NCBI GenBank assembly: GCA_945873855.1
Contig: CAMCEN010000006.1
Span: 37,371 to 101,370 of the forward strand
Direction of reading: 5' to 3'
DNA length: 64,000 nt
Origin: an uncultured Campylobacter sp.
GTDB lineage: Bacteria; Campylobacterota; Campylobacteria; Campylobacterales; Campylobacteraceae
A program made the position numbers and the translations under genes. Each line of letters starts with the position of its first letter. The stretch's first letter is position 1. Of this stretch, positions 42,958 to 52,706 are shown one piece after another. The notes under the pieces are model-generated. The model searched no databases. It saw only the letters and a program-made list of their open reading frames with translations, and was not told where the DNA came from.

Positions 42958-43107
42958 CTATTTGTATTGACCTGTTGTTGGATTTACACGGTGAGGCATT
43001 TTCCAGCTTCCGTCTTTGTCTTTTACCGGCATAGGTAAAGTTACTTTATAGTGTGTTCTGCGTTTTGCAGCGCGTGTGTGGCTAACTCTTCTTTTTGGAA
43101 CTGCCAT
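42958..43107 (-). CDS. rpmF: 50S ribosomal protein L32
   Basis: 49 residues, [20 protein letters not shown] at the N-terminus and [12 protein letters not shown] at the C-terminus; no Cys zinc motif, as in the Cys-free L32 type. Starts with ATG at 43107 after TAAGGAGAA, ends with TAG at 42958, three bases before plsX. The DUF177 gene is immediately upstream on the same strand, the usual yceD-rpmF-plsX-fabH order. Confidence 0.96.
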   Translation of the reverse strand: MAVPKRRVSHTRAAKRRTHYKVTLPMPVKDKDGSWKMPHRVNPTTGQYK

Positions 43108-43117
43108 TTTATTCTCC

Positions 43118-43465
43118 TTAGTTGGTTTTACAATTTTTACAATAAAAATAGTCGCTTTTTATGCTCTCAATTTCGCTATTTATAAGCTCACCCAGGTCAA
43201 TAAACCCATCATAAAACTCGACTATGTCTAAATCAGGCGCAGATGTTGCACCATCATTTAAGCTAAGTTCTAAACTCTCATTTATGCTTATTTCTAGTGG
43301 TTCTCCACAGCTGTCGCAAAAATGTTTTAGAACTCCACTTAACTCGCCACTAGCTAAAACTTGCTCTGCGTTTTTACGCTTTAAAGTGCCTTTAAAGCTA
43401 ATGTCTCCCAACTCGTGCGAAACGCTTAGTGGCTCAGAGCCGATTTTAGCAAATGCGATTTTCAT
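43118..43465 (-). CDS. DUF177 family protein (YceD-like)
   Basis: 115 residues. DUF177/YceD is widely encoded before rpmF and has been linked to 23S rRNA accumulation in bacteria and plastids. Visible features are a beta-rich N-terminal half, CDSCGEP (about 50-56) and a C-terminal FYCKNCKTN, i.e. two CxxC pairs that could bind zinc, and an acidic middle. Ten bases upstream of rpmF. Confidence 0.82.
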   Translation of the reverse strand: MKIAFAKIGSEPLSVSHELGDISFKGTLKRKNAEQVLASGELSGVLKHFCDSCGEPLEISINESLELSLNDGATSAPDLDIVEFYDGFIDLGELINSEIESIKSDYFYCKNCKTN

Positions 43466-43473
43466 GTGATAAT

Positions 43474-43498
43474 CTAGAATTCCTATCTAGAATTCCCT
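43474..43498. repeat. R1 palindromes between ndk and the DUF177 gene
   Basis: TCTAGAATTCCTATCTAGAATTCCC: two R1 half-sites in the same orientation, between the ndk stop and the next gene start. Confidence 0.82.
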
Positions 43499-43503
43499 AA
43501 AAA

Positions 43504-43917
43504 TTAGCAAATTTCTCTTTTAGCAAAGAAAAATGCAATTTCGTTTTTAGCATTTTCTAGGCTGTCGCTGCCGTGAACTGCGTTTGCATCAATACTCTCG
43601 GCAAAATCAGCGCGGATTGTGCCAGGTGCTGCTTCTTTTGGGTTAGTAGCACCCATTAGCTCTCTGTTTTTTGCTACTGCGCCCTCGCCTTCAAGTACCA
43701 TAACTACAACTGGACCGCTAGTCATAAACTCAACTAGCTCGCCATAAAATGGGCGTTCTTTGTGAACTTCGTAGAATTTTTTAGCATCATCTGTGCTTAG
43801 TTGTAGTTTTTTGGCTGCTGCGATGCGAAGGCCATTTGTCTCAAAACGAGAGATGATTTTGCCGATTACGCCTTTTTTTACAGCGTCTGGCTTGATGATT
43901 GAGAGTGTTTGCTCCAT
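43504..43917 (-). CDS. ndk: Nucleoside-diphosphate kinase
   Basis: 137 residues. [20 protein letters not shown], the catalytic His in [20 protein letters not shown] (about 113-132), and [26 protein letters not shown] are canonical. Exchanges phosphate between nucleoside di- and triphosphates. ATG preceded by AAAGGATAAC, with a TATAAT box about 31 bases upstream. Confidence 0.97.
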   Translation of the reverse strand: MEQTLSIIKPDAVKKGVIGKIISRFETNGLRIAAAKKLQLSTDDAKKFYEVHKERPFYGELVEFMTSGPVVVMVLEGEGAVAKNRELMGATNPKEAAPGTIRADFAESIDANAVHGSDSLENAKNEIAFFFAKREIC

Positions 43918-43947
43918 TTGTTATCCTTTAAAAAATTAAAACTCGCA

Positions 43948-43953
43948 ATTATA
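43948..43953 (-). promoter_or_regulatory. Probable -10 box for ndk
   Basis: TATAAT on the minus strand in TTTGCTATAATTGCGAG, 31 bases upstream of the ndk ATG. Confidence 0.55.
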
Positions 43954-43980
43954 GCAAAAATTTATTAAAATAGCTTGAAA

Positions 43981-45054
43981 CTACAAATTTTGGCTAGAAA
44001 TTTGCGCAAAAAGCTGGTATTTTAGCTCATCAATGTTGTGTGAGATAGCAGCTGAGATTACAGCGATGAAAAAAGGCTTGCTAGCAGGAGTATTGCTAAA
44101 ATCATCCTCGCTTTTAGCTAGCAAAAAATCATCTTTTAGCTTAGCTTTCATCTCAAAGTCCCTAGCAAAATCAGCTAGAATTTCGCTAGCGTTTTTGCAA
44201 GCATCGCTTCTTGTTAAGGCTATGGCAAAAGGGCGCAGGGCAAGCTCACTACTAAACTTGCCAAGCTCAGTTTTTAGCGCAGCAAACTGCTCTTTTACAT
44301 CCATGCTAGGGTGGGCTAAATCTAGCATAAAAAGCAAGATTTTCGTGCGCTCAATATGCTTTAAAAAAGCAAGCCCAAGCCCCTTGCCCTCGCTAGCCCC
44401 ACCGATAATGCCTGGGATATCAGCCATGATAAAGCCATCAAACTCACCTACATTTACGCGGCCTAGCTTTGGGGTGATTGTAGTAAACTCGTAGTTTGCT
44501 ATTTCAGGTTTAGCGTTTGAGATGGTTGAGATTAGCGTGCTTTTGCCGACATTTGGAAAGCCTACTAAGCCCACATCAGCTATGCTTTTTAGCTCCAAAC
44601 GCAAATTAAGCTCAGAGTAAGGCTCACCAGGCTGGGCGTAGGTTGGGGCTTGATTTATGCTATTTTTAAAATGTACATTTCCGAGACCACCTTTGCCACC
44701 TTTTAAAATCAGCTTTTTCTCACCATCATTTATCATATCTAGCAAAAGCTCGCCACTATCAGCGTCAATTACGCTAGTGCCAGGTGGGACGATAAGAACT
44801 AAATCCTCGCCCTTTTTGCCGTGTTTTTTGCGGCTACTGCCTTGCTCGCCACTACCAGCTTTTAGTAGGCGTTTGCCACTATAAAAGGCTAAGGTGTGAG
44901 TGTTGTTTTGCGCCTGAAAATAGACATTTCCACCATTTCCACCATCTCCACCATCAGGGCCTCCAAGCTCGACAAATTTCTCACGGCGAAAAGAAGCACA
45001 GCCTGCGCCACCCTTGCCAGAGCGAATGGTAAATTTTGCGTGATCTACAAACAT
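43981..45054 (-). CDS. obgE: GTPase ObgE/CgtA
   Basis: 357 residues. The glycine-rich Obg domain (about 1-158, starting [38 protein letters not shown]) is followed by a G domain with GFPNVGKST (about 165-173), [24 protein letters not shown] and TRSD. Involved in 50S ribosome maturation. Encoded after rplU-rpmA, with an R1 pair in the rpmA-obgE gap. In C. jejuni obg is followed by proB; here proB is 43 kb away. Confidence 0.95.
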   Translation of the reverse strand: MFVDHAKFTIRSGKGGAGCASFRREKFVELGGPDGGDGGNGGNVYFQAQNNTHTLAFYSGKRLLKAGSGEQGSSRKKHGKKGEDLVLIVPPGTSVIDADSGELLLDMINDGEKKLILKGGKGGLGNVHFKNSINQAPTYAQPGEPYSELNLRLELKSIADVGLVGFPNVGKSTLISTISNAKPEIANYEFTTITPKLGRVNVGEFDGFIMADIPGIIGGASEGKGLGLAFLKHIERTKILLFMLDLAHPSMDVKEQFAALKTELGKFSSELALRPFAIALTRSDACKNASEILADFARDFEMKAKLKDDFLLAKSEDDFSNTPASKPFFIAVISAAISHNIDELKYQLFAQISSQNL

Positions 45055-45072
45055 TTGAATTTTTAAAAAATA

Positions 45073-45112
45073 AGTGAATTCTAGAATTCCCTAGGGAATT
45101 CTAGAATTTTTA
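45073..45112. repeat. R1 pair between rpmA and obgE
   Basis: GAATTCTAGAATTCCCTAGG followed directly by GAATTCTAGAATTTTT; together they span 40 bases in the middle of the rplU-rpmA-obgE operon. Confidence 0.85.
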
Positions 45113-45119
45113 AAAGAAA

Positions 45120-45377
45120 TTAAGCAGCTGGATAAACTGATACTTTTTTGCGATTTTTGTCTTTGCGCTCAAATTTTACAACGCCGTCAATCAATGCAAA
45201 AATAGTGTGGTCTTTACCCATGCCTACGCCTACGCCTGCGTGAGTTGCTGTGCCTCTTTGGCGGATTATTATGTTTCCAGCACGAACAAACTCGCCACCG
45301 AATTTTTTCACGCCAAGCCTGCGTCCTATCGAATCTCTGTTATTTTGGGTAGAACCCTGACCTTTTTTGTGTGCCAT
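45120..45377 (-). CDS. rpmA: 50S ribosomal protein L27
   Basis: 85 residues. [43 protein letters not shown] is diagnostic. Starts directly with MAHKKG, so it is of the type without the Firmicutes N-terminal extension. Ten bases after rplU. Confidence 0.97.
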   Translation of the reverse strand: MAHKKGQGSTQNNRDSIGRRLGVKKFGGEFVRAGNIIIRQRGTATHAGVGVGMGKDHTIFALIDGVVKFERKDKNRKKVSVYPAA

Positions 45378-45387
45378 ATTTTACTCC

Positions 45388-45696
45388 TTATGCTTGTATG
45401 CTTTCTACTTTTACACGGGTATACTCTCTGCGGAAGCCTCTTTTGCGTTTAGAGTCTTTGCGGCGGCGTTTTTTGAAAATCACCACTTTGCGGTCTTTAC
45501 CCTCTGCGATTACTTTTAGAGTGATTTTTGCTCCACTTACAAATGGAGTGCCTACTTTTAGCTCTTTGTCGCAAACTGCTAGAACTTCGCTTAGTTCTAC
45601 GCTTGCGCCTTTTTCGCTGCTAAAATGGTCAAGATTTAGATAATCACCTTGGCTAACTTTATATTGTTTGCCACCGTGTTTGAATATTGCGTACAT
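45388..45696 (-). CDS. rplU: 50S ribosomal protein L21
   Basis: 102 residues from ATG 45696 ([20 protein letters not shown]), which follows AAAGGAGCG; a longer frame from 45726 is not needed. [26 protein letters not shown] at the C-terminus is the usual basic tail. First gene of the rplU-rpmA-obgE unit. Confidence 0.97.
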   Translation of the reverse strand: MYAIFKHGGKQYKVSQGDYLNLDHFSSEKGASVELSEVLAVCDKELKVGTPFVSGAKITLKVIAEGKDRKVVIFKKRRRKDSKRKRGFRREYTRVKVESIQA

Positions 45697-45810
45697 ACAA
45701 CGCTCCTTTGTTTGTAAAGATGCCAAAAAGCATTTGCCTTAGCAAAGTTTAGGGGCTTTTTTGGTTTAAAGGCGCAATTCTAACTAAAAGTTTATAAATG
45801 AAAGCTTAAA

Positions 45811-45862
45811 TCTAGAATTCCTATGCTAGGAATTCTAGATTTGTGTTAGGAATTCTAGATTT
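45811..45862. repeat. R1 palindromes between rplU and the oxidoreductase
   Basis: TCTAGAATTCCTATGCTAGG, AATTCTAGATTTGTGTTAGG and AATTCTAGATTTTT: three half-sites around one inverted pair. Remaining gap bases hold the rplU promoter region. Confidence 0.82.
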
Positions 45863-45869
45863 TTTGTAT

Positions 45870-46781
45870 TTATTTTTGCCCTTTTATCATTTTTGCGATA
45901 TCAGTAGCGATTTTCATGGCTTTTGTGGCTGATTTTGCGTCTGCTAGCTTGTTTGATTTTTGCCCAGCACAAAGTTCGCTAAAAGCTACTAGCTCGTCTT
46001 TTAGAGCGTTTGCTTCTTTGGCTTGGACTAGCTCATTTTTTGCGTTTTTAAAGACATTTAGCTCTTTTGCTAGCAAATCACACTCAAAGTGTGCCTCATC
46101 AGCACTAATGCTGATTTTTCGCTCGTTTTTGTGCGTGATGCGACTGGCGTGTATATGTGAGATGATGCCATTTTCGTGTTTTAGCGTGGCTGTAGCTAGA
46201 TTTATTGTGTTATTTTGGATTACGCCGTTTGCAAAAAGCACCTGCGCATCACCATTTAGGTAAAGTGCTAGGTCAATGTCGTGGATCATAAGATCAGTTA
46301 TCACATCTACATCGCTTATCCGTAAGCTTGCTAGGCTGGTGCGAGTAAAGCGCAGTTCGTGGGTGTTGCTATCAAGCTTTTTTAGCTCGTTTTGTAGCTC
46401 TTTTAGCGCAGGGTTAAATCTCTCTATGAAGCCAACAGCGATATTTAGCCCTAGATTTTGCTCTAAAAGCATTATCTCTTGGCATTTTTCAAGGCTATCG
46501 CAAAGTGGCTTTTCTACGAAAATATTTTTTGTAGCTTTGCTAACTTTTTTTATATACTCATCGTGCGTAAATGTCGGCGTGACAATGATAATAGCATCTA
46601 CGCTAGCTAAATCGCTATCTAAATCCAAACTAGTCTTTGTGCCGTATTCTCTGGCTAATTTGGCGCAAAGCTCATCATTGTAATCATAAATAAAACTAAG
46701 CTCATAGCAAGGCAAAGAAACAATGTTTTTAAGGTGGTTTTGCCCCATTTTGCCCACGCCTAAAAGCCCTAGTTTTATCAC
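45870..46781 (-). CDS. Gfo/Idh/MocA-family sugar oxidoreductase
   Basis: 303 residues. NAD-binding GLLGVGKMGQNHLKNI (about 4-19), the EKPLCDS motif (about 94-100; Lys is catalytic) and the C-terminal domain with VITDLMIHDIDLALYL (about 158-173; substrate-binding Asp/His). Overlaps the aminotransferase gene by four bases. A Gfo/Idh dehydrogenase plus a DegT aminotransferase is the WbpB-WbpE or WlbA-WlbC pair that turns UDP-GlcNAcA into a 3-amino sugar; that pathway assignment is inference because the acetyltransferase is not here. Confidence 0.82.
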   Translation of the reverse strand: MIKLGLLGVGKMGQNHLKNIVSLPCYELSFIYDYNDELCAKLAREYGTKTSLDLDSDLASVDAIIIVTPTFTHDEYIKKVSKATKNIFVEKPLCDSLEKCQEIMLLEQNLGLNIAVGFIERFNPALKELQNELKKLDSNTHELRFTRTSLASLRISDVDVITDLMIHDIDLALYLNGDAQVLFANGVIQNNTINLATATLKHENGIISHIHASRITHKNERKISISADEAHFECDLLAKELNVFKNAKNELVQAKEANALKDELVAFSELCAGQKSNKLADAKSATKAMKIATDIAKMIKGQK

Positions 46782-47866
46782 GCTGTTGCCTTGTTGATTA
46801 CTTCTATTACTTTTTGTTGATCTTCTGTGCTTAAAAACGCACTCATAGGCAGTGCCATTATATCTTCGCTTATTTTTTCACAGATTTGAAAATCGCCTTT
46901 TTTATGTCCAAGATAGGCAAAAACCTCTTGTAAATGAAGTGGGATAGGATAATAAACCCCGGTAGGAATTCCTTCTTTAGCGCATATTTCAAGGACTTTT
47001 TGTCTATTTTTTACTCTTATGCAGTATTGCGCCCACGCACTTTCGTTGCCACCAGCGATAAAAGGCGTGATTACATTTTCTAGCTTTTGGTTATAGTTTT
47101 TTGCGATTATTTGGCGTTTTGCTAGCTCGGCGTTAAAATATTTTAGTTTTACATCCAAAACAGCTGCTTGAATAGCATCAAGCCTGCCATTAAAGCCGAT
47201 GTATTTGTGAACATAACGCTCGGTTTGTCCGTGATTTAGTAATATTCTTATTTTTTTAGCTAGCTCATCATCGCTAGTAAATACAGCACCACCATCGCCA
47301 TAACAGCCAAGCGGCTTAGCTGGGAAAAATGAAGTGCAGCCTATAACGCTAAGATTACAAGAGCGCTTGCCTTTGTAGAGTGCGCCAAAGCTTTGTGCGC
47401 CATCTTCGATTACAGCGATATTGTGTTTACTAGCAATTTTGGCTATTTCATCCATATCAGCACACTGCCCAAAGAGCGAAACTGGCATTATAGCCTTTGT
47501 GCGTGTGGTGATTTTTTCTTCTATTTTGCTAGCATCGATGTTGTAAGTGCGCTCATTAATATCTACAAAAACAGGTTTTGCGCCCATAAAGGCTATCATT
47601 TCAGCTGTTGCTATAAAGGTAAATGGCGTAGTTATCACTTCATCGCCTGCTTTTATATCAAGTGCAAGTAGGGCTAAAATAAGAGCTGAGCTCCCGCTAG
47701 AACAGCCTATAGCGTGTTTTGCGCCACTAAAAGTAGCTAGATTTGTCTCAAAATCGCTAAGCTTTTGCCCCATTATATAATGAGAAGTATCTAAAACTGC
47801 GTGTATGCTAGTATCAATCTCGTCTTTGTAGGCTCTATACTGCGCGCCTAAATCAATAAAATTCAC
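46778..47866 (-). CDS. DegT/DnrJ/EryC1/StrS-family sugar aminotransferase
   Basis: 362 residues. MNFIDLGAQYRAYKDEIDTSI, GCSSGSSALILALLAL (PLP phosphate site, about 54-69), IEDGAQSFGALYKGK (about 155-169) and the Schiff-base Lys in CTSFFPAKPLGCYGDGG (about 176-192) are typical of WbpE/WlbC-like 3-aminotransferases. Uses glutamate to aminate a UDP-3-keto sugar made by the neighbour. The product probably enters a surface glycan. An R1-like GGTAGGAATTCCTTC occurs in the coding sequence near 46961. Confidence 0.85.
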   Translation of the reverse strand: MNFIDLGAQYRAYKDEIDTSIHAVLDTSHYIMGQKLSDFETNLATFSGAKHAIGCSSGSSALILALLALDIKAGDEVITTPFTFIATAEMIAFMGAKPVFVDINERTYNIDASKIEEKITTRTKAIMPVSLFGQCADMDEIAKIASKHNIAVIEDGAQSFGALYKGKRSCNLSVIGCTSFFPAKPLGCYGDGGAVFTSDDELAKKIRILLNHGQTERYVHKYIGFNGRLDAIQAAVLDVKLKYFNAELAKRQIIAKNYNQKLENVITPFIAGGNESAWAQYCIRVKNRQKVLEICAKEGIPTGVYYPIPLHLQEVFAYLGHKKGDFQICEKISEDIMALPMSAFLSTEDQQKVIEVINKATA

Positions 47867-47966
47867 TGAAATTCCTTAAAAAATATAAAGCGCAATTCTA
47901 GCTTATTTTTCGTTAAAAGAGTTTTAAAGATGTGGATAAAATTAAAAAAATATAGAATAAAAGCAG

Positions 47967-48038
47967 GAATTCTAGAATTCCCCAAAATTCCTTGGGAATT
48001 CTAGAATTTCTTTCTAGGGAATTCTAGAATTCCCTAGA
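47967..48038. repeat. R1 cluster between the aminotransferase and cytochrome c peroxidase
   Basis: GGAATTCTAGAATTCCCC, TTGGGAATTCTAGAATTTCT and AGGGAATTCTAGAATTCCCT: three full palindromes within about 70 bases. Confidence 0.88.
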
Positions 48039-48065
48039 AATAGCTTTACTTAAAAAGCCCAAAAA

Positions 48066-49094
48066 TTATAGCTCTGGTTTTGGAGTCTTTTTAGAGCTAG
48101 CTGGGAATTCTGGGTAAGAGATAGCTGGGATTTTGCCATCAAGTGCGCCAAGGAAGTTGATAATGCTTTTTGCTTCTTTGTCGCTGATTTTGATGCCTAG
48201 TTGAACGCTACCCATAGTTTTTACTGCCTCTTCAAGAGTCCAGATAGCACCATTGTGGAAGTATGGAGCTGTTTTTGTTACATTGCGTAGAGTTGGAGTT
48301 TTAACCATGCCGTTTGCATCACCTTTGAAGTCACCAATATTAGCAAATTGATATTTACCAGCAACTTCAAATGCTTGCATGCTACCACCTAAGTTAACGC
48401 CAGTGTGGCAAGCAGCACAACCTTTATCGATGAAAGTTTTAAGACCAGCTTTTTCCTCTTTGCTAAGAGCGTCTAGTTTGCCGCCCATGAACTCATCAAA
48501 TTTTGATGGAGTAAGTAGAGTTCTCTCAAAGCTTGCGATTGCATCAGCGATGTTATCAAATGTAACGCCGTCTTTGTAGATTCTTTTAAACTCTGCTACA
48601 TAAGCATCTAGTGAGCTAATGCGAGCAACAGCTAGTTCAGCAGGAGTAGCCATCTCAGGCTCAGCTTGGATAGGTCCTTTGGCTTGCTCGATCAAAGTAG
48701 CAGCACGACCATCCCAGAATTGAGTTGTGTTAAGAACTGAGTTTAGAGTTGTTGGTGAGTTTAGGTGGTGTGGGTTTGCTGTCCATCTGTGACCTACAGC
48801 AGCCTCAACACCATCAGTACCGCCTAGGCCTAGGTTGTGACAGGTGTTACAGCTGATGATACCGCTTTTTGAAAGGCGTGGCTCTAGGTATAGTTTTTTA
48901 CCTAGTTCAGCTTTTTCTACTGTGAATTGATTTGGAGTAACGCCGATTTCTTTAAGAAGGGCATCAACCTCTGCTTGAGTAGCTGGAAGTGCTCTAAAAC
49001 CTGCATCTTTTGCAGCTTTTAGAAGCTCTTCGTCAGTGTTTGCGGCAAATAGTGCGCTAGCAAGAACAGCACTAAGAACTAGAATTTTTTTCAT
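48066..49094 (-). CDS. Di-haem cytochrome c peroxidase
   Basis: 342 residues from ATG 49094 (MKKILVLSAVLASALFAANT), preceded by AAAGGAGAG; a longer frame exists upstream. Signal peptide about 1-18 sends it to the periplasm. Two haem c motifs: CNTCH at residues 82-86 and CAACH at 226-230. Other conserved segments are NSPTTLNSVLNTTQFWDGRA and TPTLRNVTKTAPYFHNGAIWTLEEAV. Reduces hydrogen peroxide with electrons from a c-type cytochrome. C. jejuni has two such enzymes; I cannot say which this matches. A R1 half-site (GGGAATTCTGGG) is in frame at the 3' end. Confidence 0.92.
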   Translation of the reverse strand: MKKILVLSAVLASALFAANTDEELLKAAKDAGFRALPATQAEVDALLKEIGVTPNQFTVEKAELGKKLYLEPRLSKSGIISCNTCHNLGLGGTDGVEAAVGHRWTANPHHLNSPTTLNSVLNTTQFWDGRAATLIEQAKGPIQAEPEMATPAELAVARISSLDAYVAEFKRIYKDGVTFDNIADAIASFERTLLTPSKFDEFMGGKLDALSKEEKAGLKTFIDKGCAACHTGVNLGGSMQAFEVAGKYQFANIGDFKGDANGMVKTPTLRNVTKTAPYFHNGAIWTLEEAVKTMGSVQLGIKISDKEAKSIINFLGALDGKIPAISYPEFPASSKKTPKPEL

Positions 49095-49305
49095 TTTTCT
49101 CTCCTTTGGTTTAATGAGTGACGAATTATATAAATTCAAAAATTAAAAGTAAATAAATTTTTATAATTGTTTTTATTAAAAATAAAAAAATTTTTTATAA
49201 AGGATAGATTTTATCTAAATAATTTAGCCTTTTTATATATTAAACTATGAAAAGATAAATTTTAATAATTTTTAAATTTTAAGAAGTATTTTAAAAGAAA
49301 AATTA

Positions 49306-49311
49306 TATAAT
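49306..49311 (+). promoter_or_regulatory. Probable -10 box for nhaA
   Basis: TATAAT in AATTATATAATTTGC, 39 bases upstream of the TTG start. The 255-base gap before it (49095-49349) is very AT-rich and otherwise holds nothing I recognise; it separates divergent genes. Confidence 0.45.
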
Positions 49312-49349
49312 TTGCTAATCTAAAAAATTTCGGGTGATAGGGGGATAGT

Positions 49350-50531
49350 TTGAATTTATTAGTTAGATTTTTTCGTCATGAGGCTGCTGGTGGCGTGATA
49401 CTCATGCTTGCGACTTTGCTTGCGCTAATTTGCCAAAACAGCTCACTCTCTGGCATTTACCAAGAAATTTTGCATTCTGAGTTTTCTATTAGATTTAGAA
49501 ATTTAGAATTTGCAGAGCACTTGGTGCTATGGATAAACGACGGACTTATGGTTATTTTCTTTTTTGTTGTTGGCTTGGAGCTTAAAAAAGAAGTGCGTGA
49601 AGGCGAGCTAAGCAAACCTAGTCAAATCGCCCTACCTGCAATAGGTGCGCTTGGTGGCGTTGTTATACCAGCTGTGATTTTCTGGATATTTAATCACGGC
49701 GATGATTTTGCAATTCGTGGTTGGGCTATACCTACAGCTACTGATATAGCCTTTGCGGTTGGAATTTTAGCGCTTCTTGGCAAGCGTGTGCCAAGTGGGC
49801 TAAAAATCTTTTTGCTAACGCTTGCTGTGGTTGATGACCTTTGTGCGATACTTATTATTGCGCTTTTCTACACAGATCATCTTTCTATGACTTCGTTTTT
49901 GATAGCAGGATTTTTGTTAGGTGTGATGTGGCTTTTAAACTACGCTCGTGTGGCAAAGAAGTCTGTGTTTGTGTTTTTGACCTTTTTGCTGTGGATAAGC
50001 GTGCTAAATAGTGGCGTTCACGCTACGATAGCAGGCGTTTTGGCAGCCTTTTGTATACCTACGGTTGATAGAAACGGCAATCGTATGCTAGATGAGTTTT
50101 ATCACGATTTAGAGGGCGTTACAAACTTCTTTATCTTGCCGATTTTTGCCTTTGTAAATGCTGGCGTGGCGCTTACTGGAATAAATCCAAATCAGCTTTT
50201 AAATAGCGTTAGTTACGGCATTTTCTTTGGCTTGTTTTTTGGCAAGCAGCTTGGAATTTTCATCTTTACCTTTGTGTTTATAAAGATTTTGCGCCTTGGC
50301 TCGCTGCCTAGCGGTGCTACTTGGACGCAACTTTATGGAGTTTGTATTTTAGGCGGTATCGGCTTTACGATGTCGCTATTTGTAAACGGACTTGCGTATG
50401 AAAATAGTGATAAGTTTTTCTTTGCTGATAAGCTCTCAATCCTTGTAGCAAGCTTTGCTAGTGGGCTTTTGGGCTATTTGTTTTTATATTTTTATAGCAA
50501 AGTAAACGAGAAAAAATTAAGCGAAAATTAA
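49350..50531 (+). CDS. nhaA: Na+/H+ antiporter NhaA
   Basis: 393 residues, TTG start at 49350 after ATAGGGGGA. About 12 membrane helices. Ion-binding Asp pair in LAVVDDLCAILIIALFYT (about 159-176), unwound-helix motifs IPTATDIAFAVGILALLG (about 128-145) and GGIGFTMSLFVNGLAY (about 330-345). Exchanges Na+ for protons and helps control cytoplasmic pH and salt. Monocistronic between cytochrome c peroxidase and rpsT. Confidence 0.95.
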   Translation: MNLLVRFFRHEAAGGVILMLATLLALICQNSSLSGIYQEILHSEFSIRFRNLEFAEHLVLWINDGLMVIFFFVVGLELKKEVREGELSKPSQIALPAIGALGGVVIPAVIFWIFNHGDDFAIRGWAIPTATDIAFAVGILALLGKRVPSGLKIFLLTLAVVDDLCAILIIALFYTDHLSMTSFLIAGFLLGVMWLLNYARVAKKSVFVFLTFLLWISVLNSGVHATIAGVLAAFCIPTVDRNGNRMLDEFYHDLEGVTNFFILPIFAFVNAGVALTGINPNQLLNSVSYGIFFGLFFGKQLGIFIFTFVFIKILRLGSLPSGATWTQLYGVCILGGIGFTMSLFVNGLAYENSDKFFFADKLSILVASFASGLLGYLFLYFYSKVNEKKLSEN

Positions 50532-50583
50532 AAATATTTTGGCTAAAATCACAGCTTTAAAATTTTTCTTAAAAGGTTAAAAA

Positions 50584-50847
50584 ATGGCAAATCATAAATC
50601 AGCAGCAAAACGCGCTAGACAAACAATCAAACGCACAGAAGCAAATCGCTTTTATCGCACAAGACTAAAAAACATCACAAAAGCAGTGCGCCAAGCAGCT
50701 GCAAATGGTGATAAAGCAGCAGCACAAGAAGCTCTAAAAGTAGCAAACAAAAATATTCACGCTTTTGTAAGCCGTGGCTTTCTAAAAAAACAAACCGCAA
50801 GTCGTCGCGTATCTCGCCTAGCCCTACTTGTAAATAAAATCGCATAA
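50584..50847 (+). CDS. rpsT: 30S ribosomal protein S20
   Basis: 87 residues. [39 protein letters not shown] and the basic C-terminus ([28 protein letters not shown]) are typical. Followed three bases later by prfA, the usual arrangement in Campylobacter. Confidence 0.97.
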   Translation: MANHKSAAKRARQTIKRTEANRFYRTRLKNITKAVRQAAANGDKAAAQEALKVANKNIHAFVSRGFLKKQTASRRVSRLALLVNKIA

Positions 50848-50850
50848 CCC

Positions 50851-51918
50851 GTGTTAGCTGATAAGCTAAAACCTTTTATAGTGCGCTATGATGAGATTAG
50901 CGCACTTTTAAGTGATCCAAGTGCTGCTAGCGATATCGATCGCATGAGCAAGCTAGCAAAAGAACAGCGCAGCCTAGAGGCTATAAAAGACGCTGCTTTG
51001 CGGTATAATCAGCTTTTAGAACAAATAGAAGAAAACAAATCTCTACTAAACGACCCTGAGCTTGGCGAGCTAGCAAAAGAAGAACTAAAAAGCGCTGAGA
51101 GCGACATCGCAACCCTAGAAGAAGAAATCAAAATTCTACTTATCCCAAAAGATCCAAATGATGATAAAAACATCTTTTTAGAGCTTAGAGCTGGTACTGG
51201 TGGCGATGAGGCGGCACTTTTTGTAGGGGACTTGGCTGGGGCGTATATGCGCTTTGCTGATCTAAAAGGCTACAAATACGAAATAATGAGTGCTAGCGAA
51301 GGCAGCGCGGGTGGATATAAAGAGCTAATCTTGCTTATTAAAGGCGCTGGAGCTTACTCAAGGCTGAAGTTTGAGGGTGGGACACATAGAGTTCAGCGTG
51401 TGCCTGAGACTGAGAGCCAAGGGCGAGTTCATACTAGCGCGATCACCGTGGCTATCATGCCTGAGGTAGAAGATAGCGAGATCGAGATCAAAGAAAGCGA
51501 CCTTAAAATCGATGTTATGCGAAGCTCAGGTCACGGCGGACAAAGCGTAAATACAACTGACTCAGCCGTAAGAGTAACTCACATACCAACAGGTCTTGTG
51601 GTAGTAAATCAAGATGGCAAATCTCAGCACAAAAACAAAGACGCTGCTATTAAAGTGCTAAAAGCTAGGCTTTTTGAAATGCAAGAGCGAGAAAGAGCTG
51701 AGAAAGAGCGAGAGCAAAGAGCCGAGCAGGTAGGCACAGGCGACCGCTCAGGACGCATCCGCACCTACAACTATCCACAAAATCGCATTAGCGACCACCG
51801 CATAAATCTTACACTTTATAGACTTGATGCGATTATGGCTGGTGGGCTTTTTGATGAGATTATTGATCCGCTAATTGCTGCTGCGCAAGCCCAGGCGATA
51901 GAAAAAGCTGGATTATAA
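50851..51918 (+). CDS. prfA: Peptide chain release factor 1
   Basis: 355 residues, GTG start three bases after rpsT. Catalytic GGQ in [21 protein letters not shown] (about 229-249); the decoding loop PETES (PxT type, about 190-194) recognises UAA and [19 protein letters not shown] is another RF signature. The gene is followed by the largest R1 array of the window. Confidence 0.97.
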   Translation: MLADKLKPFIVRYDEISALLSDPSAASDIDRMSKLAKEQRSLEAIKDAALRYNQLLEQIEENKSLLNDPELGELAKEELKSAESDIATLEEEIKILLIPKDPNDDKNIFLELRAGTGGDEAALFVGDLAGAYMRFADLKGYKYEIMSASEGSAGGYKELILLIKGAGAYSRLKFEGGTHRVQRVPETESQGRVHTSAITVAIMPEVEDSEIEIKESDLKIDVMRSSGHGGQSVNTTDSAVRVTHIPTGLVVVNQDGKSQHKNKDAAIKVLKARLFEMQERERAEKEREQRAEQVGTGDRSGRIRTYNYPQNRISDHRINLTLYRLDAIMAGGLFDEIIDPLIAAAQAQAIEKAGL

Positions 51919-51919
51919 A

Positions 51920-52706
51920 TCTAGGAATTCTAGAATTCCTACATTAAACCCCACTAGGAATTCTAGAATTCCTAAAAGTTTAAAACTAGAATTCCTAAGT
52001 AAAAATACCACATAAACCTAAAATCTAGCAAATTTTAGAGCTAAAAACTTCTAGAATTTCTACAAGCCAAAATTACTAAATTCTAGAATTCCTACAATCT
52101 AGAATTCTTAGAGCTTAAAACAGCTAAAAATTTAGAATTCCTACATTAAACCCCACTAGGAATTCTAGAATTCCTAGAGTTCAAAACAGCTAAAATTCTA
52201 GAATCCCTAGAACTTAAAATAGCAAAAAATTTAGAATTCCTAGAGCTTAAAACGGTTACAATTCTAGAATTCCTACAAACCAAAATTACTAAATTCTAGA
52301 ATTCCTACAATCTAGAATTCCTAGAGCTCAAAACAGCTAAAAATCTAGAATTCCTACATTAAACTCCACTAGGAATTCTAGAATTCCTAGAAGTTTAAAA
52401 CGAGAATTCCTAAGTAAAAATACCACATAAGCCTAAAATCTAGCGAATTTTAGAGCTAAAAACTTCTAGAATTTCTACAAGCGAAAATTACTAAATTCTA
52501 GAATTCCTACAATCTAGAATTCCTAGAGCTCAAAACAGCTAAAAATCTAGAATTCCTACAAGCCAAAATTACTAAATTCTAGAATTCCTACAAGCCAAAA
52601 TTACTAAATTCTAGAATTCCTAGAAGTTTAAAACTAGAATTCCTAAGTAAAAATACCATATAAGCCTAAAATCTAGTAAATTTTAGAGCTAAAAATCTAG
52701 AATTCC
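51920..52706. repeat. 788-bp R1 array with a higher-order repeat
   Basis: By hand count about 25 GAATTC sites in 790 bases. The units are organised: the phrase ACATTAAACCCCACTAGG plus an R1 palindrome occurs at 51941, 52143 and 52356, and a block of about 415 bp (including AAAATACCACATAA, AAATCTAGC(A/G)AATTTTAGAGC and TACAAGCCAAAATTACTAAATTCTAG) is repeated from 51941 and 52356. A third, shorter copy of the AAAATACCATATAA block starts at about 52651. Spacers carry (A)GAGCT(T/C)AAAAC(A/G)G(C/T)TAAAA. No coding potential. Confidence 0.92.

Noticed and set aside
51920..52706. CRISPR array
   Set aside because: Repeats are palindromic and unequal, the spacers themselves repeat, and no cas genes are near.
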